26,269 bases of DNA from CAYGVX01 sp964395545 (GTDB lineage Archaea; Thermoproteota; Bathyarchaeia; Bathyarchaeales; SOJC01), in assembly GCA_964395545.1 (NCBI GenBank), contig CAYNAW010000019.1, positions 1 to 26,269 on the forward strand, read 5' to 3'. Below the pieces are notes generated by a model. The model did no database searches. It had not been told where the DNA came from and was given only the letters and a program-made list of their open reading frames with translations. The position numbers and the translations under genes were made by a program. This document shows, in pieces, positions 6,200-14,326 of the stretch. How positions within the stretch are numbered: the stretch's first letter is position 1; each line of letters starts with the position of its first letter.

Positions 6200-7742
6200 G
6201 TTCCACCGGAAGCACGGCGAGCGACTGGAGGTCTACGACGGGGAATATTCCCGGGGTGGGTTCGAGTCCCAAGTTGCGCTGGTAGCTTGTCTGCCTTTGC
6301 CACGCGCCTGAGTTGACCATGAGGGTCCCTCGGTAGGCCTCGCATTTCATCACATGCACATGCCCCGCGTGGAAGATGGCTGGCACCCGCTCGATCACGA
6401 GAAAGTCCCGCTGCTCCGGGGCTATTGACGTCCGCTGGCCATAGGTGGGCGCTAGATGCCTGCTTTGCAGCAGGACTTTCATGGCTCTTTCGGGGGAATG
6501 AAAATTCATGTCTGCCGCAGTGGCCAAGACGTCGTCTAAGCTTCGCCCATGGTAGATGAGCAGGTCTACGCCGTGCAGACGCACCGTGGCTGGGTTTCCC
6601 AGGGACCACACGGGCCGAGCCTCGTACAGGGGCTCGGCATACGCTTTCGGAATAGCCGGCTGCGGCAGCGCTTTTCGCGCGGCATCGTGATTTCCTGGGA
6701 TCACGACCACCTCTATGTAGTCGGGTATCTGCTCGATGCACCTTGCCGCCATCCGATACTGCTTGAAGACATCTCGAATTACCAGGTCCTTCACTTGATT
6801 GGGGTAGACGCCCACGCCGTCGACTAGGTCGCCAGCGATGACTACATACTTCACGAGACTCGCGGCTTCTCTCAGTCGCTCGTCTCCGTACTTGCCGTTG
6901 AGCCACAGCACAAACCGGGTGAACTCCTCGCGCATGAACTCTCTGCTTCCCACGTGGAGGTCGGAGATCAAAGCAGCGTAGACCCGCTCCTTCGCTCTCT
7001 GCGGCTTGTTCTGAGGGATGTCGGGGAAGAAGAGCTCGTTGACGATGAGCAAGTTCTTCTTGGTCTTCGACAGACCCAAACAGACGACTTGGTCGAGCAG
7101 TAGGGTCTTTGCTTTTCCCAGGAGCTCCGCCGACCCGCTTCGGGGCAATAGAACGGTGGCACAGTCCTCCGTGTCCTCGACCCTGAGGGCCGTGCCGTAC
7201 TTCGATTCGCGTTTCTCGGTCACCATACAGATTACTTTGATCTTTGACCCTGCGGACGCGCGAAACGCGTCCCGTAACGTGCCTGCACTCCGAGAATCCA
7301 TGCGTTGCCGCAGCAGTCGTGTCAAGCGTCGAAAGCGGTCTTGAAAATACCCTAAATAATCGTCAACCGAGCCGGTCGAGCGGGTCTGCTCAGTCGGGTC
7401 CTCTATCACTTCTACGTCTTTGGCGATGTCTTTTGCGTGTGGATAGAAGGATTCTCTAACCTTTCCCGTCTTTTCCAGTTCAGTCATGAACAGCGGGCTC
7501 AGATCGCCGATCTCTCTTGACTCGGGATAGGCTTCCTTTGCTGACTCTTCGAGAACAGTCCTGCTTATGAAAAGAGGCTTATTCCCACGTTGTTCCAGTC
7601 GCTCCAACGTGACCTCCACTAGTCTTAAGGGATCCTCTGTTTTGGCTACGAGGCTGAGGAAGTCGAAGGCATCACGTTCGAGTTGGTATCCTGCTGTAAG
7701 CGAGAAAGCAACTGCCTCTTGAACCTTCTTATCTTCACTCAT
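6192..7742 (-). CDS. polB: DNA polymerase D small subunit (DP1), 3'-5' exonuclease
   Basis: The 516-residue protein is the proofreading subunit of the archaeal replicative polymerase PolD. A helical N-terminal region (about 1-130) is followed by an OB-fold (about 165-240). The calcineurin-like phosphoesterase domain then shows every metal motif intact: SDLHVGS (D261, H263), AGDLVDG (D305), GNHD (350-353), YHGRS (H398) and GHVH (460-463). It is therefore predicted to be catalytically active. The start is ATG at 7742 with GGTGA upstream. It is convergent with cdc6 and not in one operon with the large subunit, whose gene lies about 2.5 kb away on the other strand. Confidence 0.95.
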   Translation of the reverse strand: MSEDKKVQEAVAFSLTAGYQLERDAFDFLSLVAKTEDPLRLVEVTLERLEQRGNKPLFISRTVLEESAKEAYPESREIGDLSPLFMTELEKTGKVRESFYPHAKDIAKDVEVIEDPTEQTRSTGSVDDYLGYFQDRFRRLTRLLRQRMDSRSAGTLRDAFRASAGSKIKVICMVTEKRESKYGTALRVEDTEDCATVLLPRSGSAELLGKAKTLLLDQVVCLGLSKTKKNLLIVNELFFPDIPQNKPQRAKERVYAALISDLHVGSREFMREEFTRFVLWLNGKYGDERLREAASLVKYVVIAGDLVDGVGVYPNQVKDLVIRDVFKQYRMAARCIEQIPDYIEVVVIPGNHDAARKALPQPAIPKAYAEPLYEARPVWSLGNPATVRLHGVDLLIYHGRSLDDVLATAADMNFHSPERAMKVLLQSRHLAPTYGQRTSIAPEQRDFLVIERVPAIFHAGHVHVMKCEAYRGTLMVNSGAWQRQTSYQRNLGLEPTPGIFPVVDLQSLAVLPVELT

Positions 7743-7976
7743 GCTAGGCTGTCACCGCTATTCTGGGCAAAATATCCCTTCTCTCTTCAGGCGAGCTTCA
7801 CCGACATTGTCAGTTATGGCGCGCGCCTTTGCCTTTAAACCTATTTGCTCAATTGTTTGAACCACTATCCAAGCCTCGTACAGACCTGTTATAACTTTGT
7901 TCCAGATATCTATCTTCCTTGACCATCTTTATATAGCGCACTTTGGCTCTAGACCCGTGTACCCTGAGGCAGCCGT
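7743..7976. promoter_or_regulatory. Divergent promoter region between PolD small subunit and PhoU-like gene
   Basis: The gap has no gene. Rightward, TTTATATAG (7928-7936) lies about 45 bp before the ATG at 7977 and TGAGG gives the ribosome binding site. Leftward, GGTTTAAAGG on the minus strand (7832-7842) is a plausible BRE/TATA for the polymerase gene, with a leader of roughly 65 bases. Confidence 0.5.
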
Positions 7977-8954
7977 ATGGAACTTCGAAAGGTCCAACGC
8001 ACAAACAGCGGCACATTCTTCGTCTGCTTACCAAAAGACTGGGCAGAGCGTGCAGGCATTAGGAAGGGGGCAGTCTTAGCCGCATCCGAGTCCAGTGACG
8101 GAAGACTCTGCTTAGACCCCAAATACGACGCTGAGCGACAACCTTTAAGCGTCACGCTGAAGCCGACGCCCTACCTCGGCAGGGAGATCATGGGGAACTA
8201 CCTACTCGGCTACGACGTGCTTCGCGTCGAGGCTAAGAATCGGATTTCACCTGAAGAACGAGCCCTCATAAAACAGGCATCAAGTCGACTCGTTGGCCTG
8301 GAAGTCGTGGAAGAGGACTACGCACGAATCATTCTGCAATCCCTTCTAGAACCTACCACCTTTCCACCCGAGAAGATTCTGAGACGAGAGTATAACATCG
8401 CCGCGAGCATGCACAAAGACTCTGTAAGCGCCCTGTTGGACGGCGACGTACATCTGGCAAAAAACGTGATCGCCCGCGACGACGAAGTGAACCGGCTCTA
8501 CTTCCTCCTCGTGAGGATCCTGCGAACCATCATCCAGGACCCCTCGGTAGGAGACAAGCTGGGCATTCGCGCGATAGACTGTCTCGATTATCGTTTGTGC
8601 GCAAGCTTTGTTGAGGCAATAGGAGACAGCGCAGTGGAAATTGCCCACAAAGCCTTAGCATTGAAAAAGTTGAAGGTTCAAGCCGAAGTGGCGCAACTTA
8701 CCGCAAAGTTTCACTCGATGACTTTCGACGCTCAAGAGAAGGCGCTGAAGGCGTTCTTCGGACGGCACGTCGCCTTGGCTGAGGAAGTGAGGGGTGAACG
8801 AGCTATGATGGACGACATGCTACACGAGATCGAGTCTGCTGTGAAGAAGCAGTCTGCCGAGATCGTTCCGATAATCCTGACCGCCGTCTCTCTCCTTTAC
8901 CGTATCTTTGGCAACAGCGTGGACATCGCGGACCTCGTTATGCCCAAAGAGTAG
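7977..8954 (+). CDS. AbrB/PhoU-domain regulatory protein
   Basis: The 325-residue protein opens with a SpoVT/AbrB-like DNA-binding fold (about 1-50: MELRKVQRTNSGTFFVCLPK, then WAERAGIRKGAVL). Two PhoU-like helical bundles follow (about 115-215 and 218-320), with typical metal-binding-like segments such as ARDDEVNRLYFLL and IGDSAVEIA. Archaeal proteins of this build are annotated as phosphate uptake regulators and are thought to act on phosphate transport genes, but no pst genes are near. It has its own TATA box and lies divergent from the PolD small subunit gene. The phosphate role comes from the family, not from this locus. Confidence 0.85.
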   Translation: MELRKVQRTNSGTFFVCLPKDWAERAGIRKGAVLAASESSDGRLCLDPKYDAERQPLSVTLKPTPYLGREIMGNYLLGYDVLRVEAKNRISPEERALIKQASSRLVGLEVVEEDYARIILQSLLEPTTFPPEKILRREYNIAASMHKDSVSALLDGDVHLAKNVIARDDEVNRLYFLLVRILRTIIQDPSVGDKLGIRAIDCLDYRLCASFVEAIGDSAVEIAHKALALKKLKVQAEVAQLTAKFHSMTFDAQEKALKAFFGRHVALAEEVRGERAMMDDMLHEIESAVKKQSAEIVPIILTAVSLLYRIFGNSVDIADLVMPKE

Positions 8955-9003
8955 TGAACGTGATGACTATGCGGTCTAGGGTCACGGCAGGCGTCATTCG
9001 GGT

Positions 9004-9014
9004 AAGTATTTAAG
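9004..9014 (+). promoter_or_regulatory. TATA box of the elf1-GGGP synthase unit
   Basis: AAGTATTTAAG lies about 40 bp before the TTG start at 9052. The spacing allows a short leader that includes GAGG as ribosome binding site. Confidence 0.5.
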
Positions 9015-9051
9015 CGTGACGGCTTAGAGGTAGGGGACAGAGGCTCGAAGA

Positions 9052-9318
9052 TTGGGAAGAAGACGTAGAAAAGTCGTTCGAATTCCAAAGAAACATCTGC
9101 CCCAGGTCTTCCTTTGTCCTCGGTGTGGGAAAGAAGCCATGAGGGTCGACCTTGAGAAGGAGCACGAGAAAGCAACGATCCACTGCGGGGGCTGCGGCTT
9201 GACTGACGGAATTCCCGCGAAGCAGTCCTACAAGGAAATCGACATTTACTGCAAGTTCGCCGACAAATACTACGCTGAGAGAAAGGCCTCCAAGCCTGCA
9301 ATGCCCACCGAGCTATGA
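9052..9318 (+). CDS. Elf1-type zinc-ribbon transcription elongation factor
   Basis: The 88-residue protein starts with a basic tail (MGRRRRKVVRIPKK) and a zinc ribbon with CPRC (C22, C25) and CGGC (C45, C48). It ends with a helix carrying DIYCKFADKYY. This is the pattern of eukaryotic Elf1 (PF05129), a chromatin-associated elongation factor; archaeal homologues are little studied. TTG at 9052 is chosen because MGRRRR is the conserved N-terminus, with GAGG upstream. Its stop overlaps the start of the GGGP synthase gene as ATGA, so the two are translated from one message. Confidence 0.85.
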   Translation: MGRRRRKVVRIPKKHLPQVFLCPRCGKEAMRVDLEKEHEKATIHCGGCGLTDGIPAKQSYKEIDIYCKFADKYYAERKASKPAMPTEL

Positions 9319-10160
9319 GACCAGGGTTTTCCATGGCTGGTCCCGTAGAAACGTATCTCCTTAGACATATAAGCCGCCGAAGTTCTATCCACCTTACCCT
9401 CATAGACCCGGAAAAAGTCACCGCCGCTTCTGCTTCTAAGCTGGCAAGAAAAGCCGAAGACTGCAAGACCACGGCCATCATGGTGGGCGGGTCCACTTCG
9501 AACTCCACGCGCCACCTCGACAATATCGTGAAAGCCGTGAAGCGCACGGTTAGAATCCCAACTATCTTGTTCCCAAACAACGCGGCTGGAATCAGCAAGC
9601 ATGCTGACGCAATATGGTTCATGTCCCTCCTCAACTCATCTGACCCCTACTTCTTAGTTGGAGCCCAAGTGCTCGGAGCTCCTAGCGTTAGAAAATACGG
9701 GTTAGAGGCACTTCCCCTTGGCTACATCATCGTGGGAGAGGGCGGCACTGCGGGAGCGATTGGGAAAGCAACTCCCGTTTCCTACTCGAAGCCCGAACTC
9801 GCCGCGGCCCACGCGTTGGCTGCTCAATATCTGGGCATGCGTTTCGTCTACCTCGAAGCTGGATCGGGAGCACGCTACCCTGTCCCCGCTGCGATGGTCG
9901 AAGCGGTGAAACAGGTCATAGATGTCCCGCTAATCGTGGGAGGCGGGATACGTACGACTGAACAAACAAGGACCGCAGTGATGGCTGGAGCCGACATGAT
10001 AGTTACGGGCAACATCACTGAGGACGCTTGCGCGTTGGGCGAGTTCGAGAAAATCGTGGCCACGGTTAGGGAAACAAAAAAATCGGAAGCCCATCGCCTC
10101 CGTTCAGCCGAAGTCCCCGGTAAAATAGACAGATTGCTGCCCACAAAACCGATGTACTAG
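9315..10160 (+). CDS. Geranylgeranylglyceryl phosphate synthase
   Basis: The enzyme joins geranylgeranyl diphosphate to sn-glycerol-1-phosphate, the first committed step of archaeal ether lipids. The 281-residue TIM barrel has the family's phosphate-binding and active-site motifs: HLTLIDPEK (about 26-34), VGGSTS, YLEAGSGA (179-186), VGGGIRT (208-214) and VTGNITED near the end. ATG at 9315 overlaps the elf1 stop. A second ATG at 9333, just before the conserved part (AGPVETYL), is an alternative start. It lies between elf1 and the PolD large-subunit gene; this joins housekeeping genes and implies no functional link. Confidence 0.93.
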   Translation: MRPGFSMAGPVETYLLRHISRRSSIHLTLIDPEKVTAASASKLARKAEDCKTTAIMVGGSTSNSTRHLDNIVKAVKRTVRIPTILFPNNAAGISKHADAIWFMSLLNSSDPYFLVGAQVLGAPSVRKYGLEALPLGYIIVGEGGTAGAIGKATPVSYSKPELAAAHALAAQYLGMRFVYLEAGSGARYPVPAAMVEAVKQVIDVPLIVGGGIRTTEQTRTAVMAGADMIVTGNITEDACALGEFEKIVATVRETKKSEAHRLRSAEVPGKIDRLLPTKPMY

Positions 10161-10256
10161 CGTGGAGCCGCGACGGCTTTTGAACGTGTTGCTGTGAGAA
10201 AACCCCAAATAGGCTCCGCAGACGCAGTTAGTGGGGTGTCAATCTTGGGCGTGCAG

Positions 10257-13200
10257 ATGAGCGAGGAATATCAGCAGTACGTTGCCACTCTTGAGACTGA
10301 GCTCCGCAGGCTCTATGAAATCGCCGAGCAGGCACGGGAGAAAGGACTGGACCCGGCTCTGAGGCCCGAGTCAGAGGTGGCGACAGACCTCGCAGAGCTC
10401 GTGGAAGGGTTAGTTGGCCCGCGAGGCGTTGCCGCGAGCATACGGGGACTGAGCGAAAAGCTTCCCCGCGAGGAGTTGGCATTCAAAATTGCCGAGGAAA
10501 TCGTTTACGGCAAATTCGGTCACATGGAGACTCAAGCTGCGGCGGAACAAGCTGTGCGAACAGCCTTGGCGATACTGACAGAAGGCATCACGGCGGCCCC
10601 GTTGCAAGGCGTCGCCAAGGTTCTCATCAAAACCAACCTCGACAAAACGAAATATCTGGCCATCTACTACGCTGGACCAATCCGCTCCGCCGGGGGCACC
10701 GACCAAGCCTTGACTCTCGTTGTGGGCGACTTCGTACGGCGTCTCCTCGGGCTGGACCGATACAAACCGACTGAGGAAGAGGTGAGCCGATTCATCGAGG
10801 AGATGCGGCTCTACGAACGTGGTGTGGGTCGTTTCCAGTATCACATTAAAGATTCTCAGCTTAGACTGGCTATTGAGGCGATACCTGTCGAGGTGACTGG
10901 CACCGAGTCGGACCCTGTGGAAGTCCAGTCTTTTCGCAACCTGCCGAGAGTGGAGACTAACCGCGTACGAGGAGGGGCTCTGCGGGTAGTGAACGATGGG
11001 GTGATAGGCAGGGCTGCTAAAGTTTTCACAATCGTTGACAAGCTGGGTATTGAAGGGTGGGATTGGTTGAAGAACCTAGGCGAGACGAGAGGCACGGAAG
11101 ACAAGGAGAAGACTGCGGGGTTCATGGAGGACATAATCGCTGGGCGCCCAGTTTTCGCCTTCCCTTCTCAGCCAAACGGTTTTCGCCTTCGCTACGGACG
11201 TGCAAGAAACACTGGCTTAGCAGCTGTCGGCGTACACCCTTTGACGATGATGGTGCTCGGCCAATTCTTGGCCGGAGGCACACAAGTTCGCATCGAGTTG
11301 CCCGGGAAGGGCGGGGTGGTTATGCCTGTTGACACTATAGAGCCGCCCGTAGTTCTGCTGAAAGACGGTGAAGTAGTCCGCGTCTCGGATCGCAATTTCG
11401 CCTTGGTGAAGAATAACATCAAGAAGATTCTCTTCCTCGGCGATCTTCTCATCAGCTTCGGGGACTTCCTCTACAACAACAAAAAGCTTCGCCCCTCCGG
11501 ATACACTGAGGAATGGTGGAGTGCCGAATTAAGAGCGTGCATCAAGAAACGTTTCAGCGACAGCCTCGAGACGGCGGCTGCGACCGCAGCCATTCCGGCA
11601 AAACGCTTGGAGGAACTTCTATGGCAACCCCTCCGACAGATCCCCACTGCTGACGAGGCTGTATCCATAGCACGAGGGCTAGCGGTGCCTCTTCACCCCG
11701 AATATACCTACTCTTGGACAAACATAAGCGTGAAAGAGCTACAGGAGCTTCGCCTCCGGTTACTAACCTTCCAAGTTGACCGAGAAAGCGAGAAAATCGT
11801 CCGAATGACCGGTGCGCGCGATGAGCGAACAAAGAAGACGTTGGAGTGCCTTTTCCTTCCGCACAAGGTTGCCGGTGACCACCTAGTCCTTGAGAGCAGT
11901 GAAGCCTCAATTCTCTCCGTCTGTCTAGGCCTTGACTCGCCTTCAGTCACTGTCGAAACGAATCTATCCGTTCTCGAGGTGTTGAAGTGTCTCTCAGGCA
12001 TTACGGTTAGGGCAAAGTCTCCCACCACAGTGGGAGCGCGCATGGGCAGACCTGAGAAGGCGAAGCGGCGGGAAATGAAACCTCTGGTCCATCTCCTCTT
12101 TCCCACGGGGCTAGCCGGTGGCTCGAAGCGCAATCTGATGACGGCTGCGCAGAAGGGGGCACTCACTGTAGAGCTGGTGAAGTTACGCTGTCCCCAATGC
12201 CATCGGCTAGTCCTGACATCCAAGTGTCCTTCGTGCGGGGTTGAAACGCTTCTCGAGCGGTCTTGCCCCCGGTGCGGCGTCAAGGTTGACAAGGACACAT
12301 GTCCCGCCTGCAAGGGTCCGCTGCGTGGTTTCGGGCTGCAGACAATAGACTTGAAATCAATGATTGGCGTTGCTTGCCAGCAGCTGCGTGTTAACCCCCC
12401 GGAAGTTGTTAAGGGAGTGAAAGGTCTAGCGAACGAGAAGAAGATTGCTGAAATAATCGAGAAGGGCATTCTCCGCGCGAGGGAGGACCTGTCGGTCTAC
12501 AAGGACGGGACGATACGCTTTGACGCTACGAACGCCCCGCTGACCCACTTCAAGCCTGCTGAGATCAAAGTCTCGGTGGAGCGGCTCAACAGTCTTGGTT
12601 ACACAGAAGACGTTCTAGGGGCCCCTCTGACGAGTCATGCTCAGGTCTGCGAGTTGAAGATGCAAGACGTCGTCATTCCACGCAAGAGCGCGGGCTACTT
12701 CGTTCGGGTAGCTAGCTTCATCGATCAACTCCTCGAAAAAGTCTACGGGCTTCCGCCTTATTACCGGGTGGGGAAAGCTGAAGAGTTGGTAGGGCATCTC
12801 ATAGTCGGCTTGGCGCCTCACACTTCGGTAGGGATTCTGGGCCGCGTGATTGGGTTCACCGACCTTGACGTATGTTATGCGCATCCGCTTTGGCACTCAG
12901 CGAAACGCCGCGATTGTGATGGCGATGAAGATGCCTTCATGCTTGCGCTCGACACTCTGCTGAACTTCTCGAAAGCTTACTTACCCTCTCATATCGGCGG
13001 CATCATGGACGCTCCTCTTTTCATAATCCCAGTGGTTAACCCACGAGAAGTGCAGCGGCAGGCTCACGAGTTCGATGTTGCCAGCAGTTATCCGTTGGAG
13101 TTCTACGAGATGACTTGGGAGAAGGCTGTTCCGTGGAAGGCCTCGCAGCTGGTCGACCTAATAGCGCACAAGCTTGGGACTGATGCGCAGTTTGAGGGTT

Positions 13201-13667
13201 TCGGGTACACAATCCCTGTTTCAGACGTCAACTTAGGAAATCGGGAGAGCATCTACAAGAAGCTCAGGAAGATGACCGACAAGTTGGATGGTCAACTGGG
13301 ACTTGCAGAGAAGATTGAAGCCGTCGACGCTAGACGCGTGGCTCTCAAAGTCTTGACCACTCATTTCTTGAGAGACATCGCGGGGAACCTTCGAGCCTTT
13401 TCAGCGCAGAGCTTCAGATGCAAACACTGCAACAAGCGCGCCCGCAGGATACCCCTAAACGGCAAATGCCCCGAATGCGGCGGAGCACTGTCGCTAACAG
13501 TATACCGGGGAGGCATCGAGAAGTACCTTGCAGCCGCTCGACACCTGATTGAAAAGTACGACCTGCCCAAATACTACCTTCACCGTCTGGCGCTGGTGGA
13601 CGAGGAGATTGCAACCCTGTTTGATGGCAAGAAGCCCAAACAAGCCACCTTGGCAAGCTTTGCCTAA
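10257..13667 (+). CDS. polC: DNA polymerase D large subunit (DP2)
   Basis: The 1136-residue protein is the polymerase subunit of PolD. The catalytic motif DCDGDED is at 886-892, with the paired aspartates intact and no intein interrupting it. Two zinc-binding clusters are visible: CPQC, CPSC, CPRC and CPAC in the middle (from about residue 645) and CKHC with CPEC near the C-terminus. The last residues, QATLASFA, resemble a PCNA-interacting box. The frame is open from a GTG at 10194, but ATG at 10257 (MSEEYQQYVATLE) matches where the family begins; neither has a strong ribosome binding site. It follows GGGP synthase by under 100 bp and may share its message. Confidence 0.96.
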   Translation: MSEEYQQYVATLETELRRLYEIAEQAREKGLDPALRPESEVATDLAELVEGLVGPRGVAASIRGLSEKLPREELAFKIAEEIVYGKFGHMETQAAAEQAVRTALAILTEGITAAPLQGVAKVLIKTNLDKTKYLAIYYAGPIRSAGGTDQALTLVVGDFVRRLLGLDRYKPTEEEVSRFIEEMRLYERGVGRFQYHIKDSQLRLAIEAIPVEVTGTESDPVEVQSFRNLPRVETNRVRGGALRVVNDGVIGRAAKVFTIVDKLGIEGWDWLKNLGETRGTEDKEKTAGFMEDIIAGRPVFAFPSQPNGFRLRYGRARNTGLAAVGVHPLTMMVLGQFLAGGTQVRIELPGKGGVVMPVDTIEPPVVLLKDGEVVRVSDRNFALVKNNIKKILFLGDLLISFGDFLYNNKKLRPSGYTEEWWSAELRACIKKRFSDSLETAAATAAIPAKRLEELLWQPLRQIPTADEAVSIARGLAVPLHPEYTYSWTNISVKELQELRLRLLTFQVDRESEKIVRMTGARDERTKKTLECLFLPHKVAGDHLVLESSEASILSVCLGLDSPSVTVETNLSVLEVLKCLSGITVRAKSPTTVGARMGRPEKAKRREMKPLVHLLFPTGLAGGSKRNLMTAAQKGALTVELVKLRCPQCHRLVLTSKCPSCGVETLLERSCPRCGVKVDKDTCPACKGPLRGFGLQTIDLKSMIGVACQQLRVNPPEVVKGVKGLANEKKIAEIIEKGILRAREDLSVYKDGTIRFDATNAPLTHFKPAEIKVSVERLNSLGYTEDVLGAPLTSHAQVCELKMQDVVIPRKSAGYFVRVASFIDQLLEKVYGLPPYYRVGKAEELVGHLIVGLAPHTSVGILGRVIGFTDLDVCYAHPLWHSAKRRDCDGDEDAFMLALDTLLNFSKAYLPSHIGGIMDAPLFIIPVVNPREVQRQAHEFDVASSYPLEFYEMTWEKAVPWKASQLVDLIAHKLGTDAQFEGFGYTIPVSDVNLGNRESIYKKLRKMTDKLDGQLGLAEKIEAVDARRVALKVLTTHFLRDIAGNLRAFSAQSFRCKHCNKRARRIPLNGKCPECGGALSLTVYRGGIEKYLAAARHLIEKYDLPKYYLHRLALVDEEIATLFDGKKPKQATLASFA

Positions 13668-13707
13668 ACCTTTTCAGAAGGAACACTGAATATGTAATCG
13701 ATTGTCA

Positions 13708-14004
13708 ATGGCTAAGCCGACTTTCCACCCAAACGCGTACCTGAGTCAAACAAGGAACATTCGAAGGGGGCTTGTCACCCGAACAACAATCCTCAGAGTT
13801 CTCGAGAAAAACAGCTTCACAGCCGGTCTGTTGGCGAAACAGGCCGCGTTGAACTACCCGGTTGTTATGCACCACCTTAGGCTTCTGGAAGTCGAGAAGA
13901 TAGTCTCGCGCAAGGTCGGTAAGAAGCCTCGGTCCTGGGAACTCACAGGCGCCGGTCAACAACGTTTGCAGGCGGCGTCGTCGACGCGTGCTCCTATCTC
14001 GTGA
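13708..14004 (+). CDS. ArsR-like winged-helix regulator
   Basis: The 98-residue protein carries a compact winged helix. After a short N-terminal tail come TTILRVLEKNSFTAGLLAKQ, the recognition helix in NYPVVMHHLRLLEVEKIV, and a wing with VGKKPRSWELTGAG. The start is ATG at 13708; a TTG two codons earlier is possible, and no clear ribosome binding site is seen, so the message may be leaderless. It lies 40 bp after the PolD large subunit gene and its last 11 bp overlap the convergent MazG-type gene. No ligand or target is evident, as the usual ArsR metal cysteines are absent. Confidence 0.8.
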   Translation: MAKPTFHPNAYLSQTRNIRRGLVTRTTILRVLEKNSFTAGLLAKQAALNYPVVMHHLRLLEVEKIVSRKVGKKPRSWELTGAGQQRLQAASSTRAPIS

Positions 14005-14311
14005 GGACACAGCGACAGGGCGACGCGCGGCATTTTGGACAGCAATCAGCGTACTTTCTCAACGCGGCCTTCTCCAAGTCGACTTCTAAGACGTTCGCCA
14101 ACGATGCGAGCCACGCAACGACGTCCGCAAACTCGTCTTCGAGGGCCTTTCTGTCCGTGCTCTGCATGGCCTCGCCCAGCTCCTCGACCTCGTCCCTAAG
14201 CCATTCATGTGTTCCCTTGGCGCCCCGCTGAACGTCCCTTGAGAAGTAGATGCGTCGCATCATGTGTTGGAATTCTGCGATGGAAACCAAGATGGACTCC
14301 TTCCCGTTCAT
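13994..14311 (-). CDS. MazG-type nucleotide pyrophosphohydrolase with cysteine-rich tail
   Basis: The 105-residue protein shows the all-alpha NTP pyrophosphatase pattern ExxE...ExxD: E41/E44 in RDEVEELGEA and E60/D63 in EDEFADVVAWLASLANVL. Such enzymes bind Mg and clear non-canonical or excess (d)NTPs. The C-terminus adds CCPKC...CRC (C90, C91, C94, C99, C101), which looks like a small metal-binding knuckle, while the usual MazG ends after the helices. It starts 15 bp downstream of glyA's stop on the same strand, so it is probably in the glyA message. Its 3' end overlaps the winged-helix gene by 11 bp. Confidence 0.82.
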   Translation of the reverse strand: MNGKESILVSIAEFQHMMRRIYFSRDVQRGAKGTHEWLRDEVEELGEAMQSTDRKALEDEFADVVAWLASLANVLEVDLEKAALRKYADCCPKCRASPCRCVLTR

Positions 14312-14326
14312 GTGGTATGGGCCTGC

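Noticed and set aside
6241..6252. Perfect palindrome GGGAATATTCCC
   Set aside because: It is inside the coding end of the PolD small subunit and encodes normal residues; probably chance.
6256..6272. tRNA T-arm-like sequence (TGGGTTCGAGTCCCA)
   Set aside because: It lies inside the PolD small subunit coding region, with no acceptor, D or anticodon stem around it.
6118..6906. 262-codon minus-strand frame overlapping the PolD small subunit
   Set aside because: It is extremely Arg/Ser/Pro-rich, a shifted frame of the phosphoesterase domain whose correct frame has intact metal motifs.
12840..13000. Possible intein in the PolD large subunit, as found in some Pyrococcus
   Set aside because: The catalytic segment DCDGDED reads straight through into the next conserved part with no insertion.
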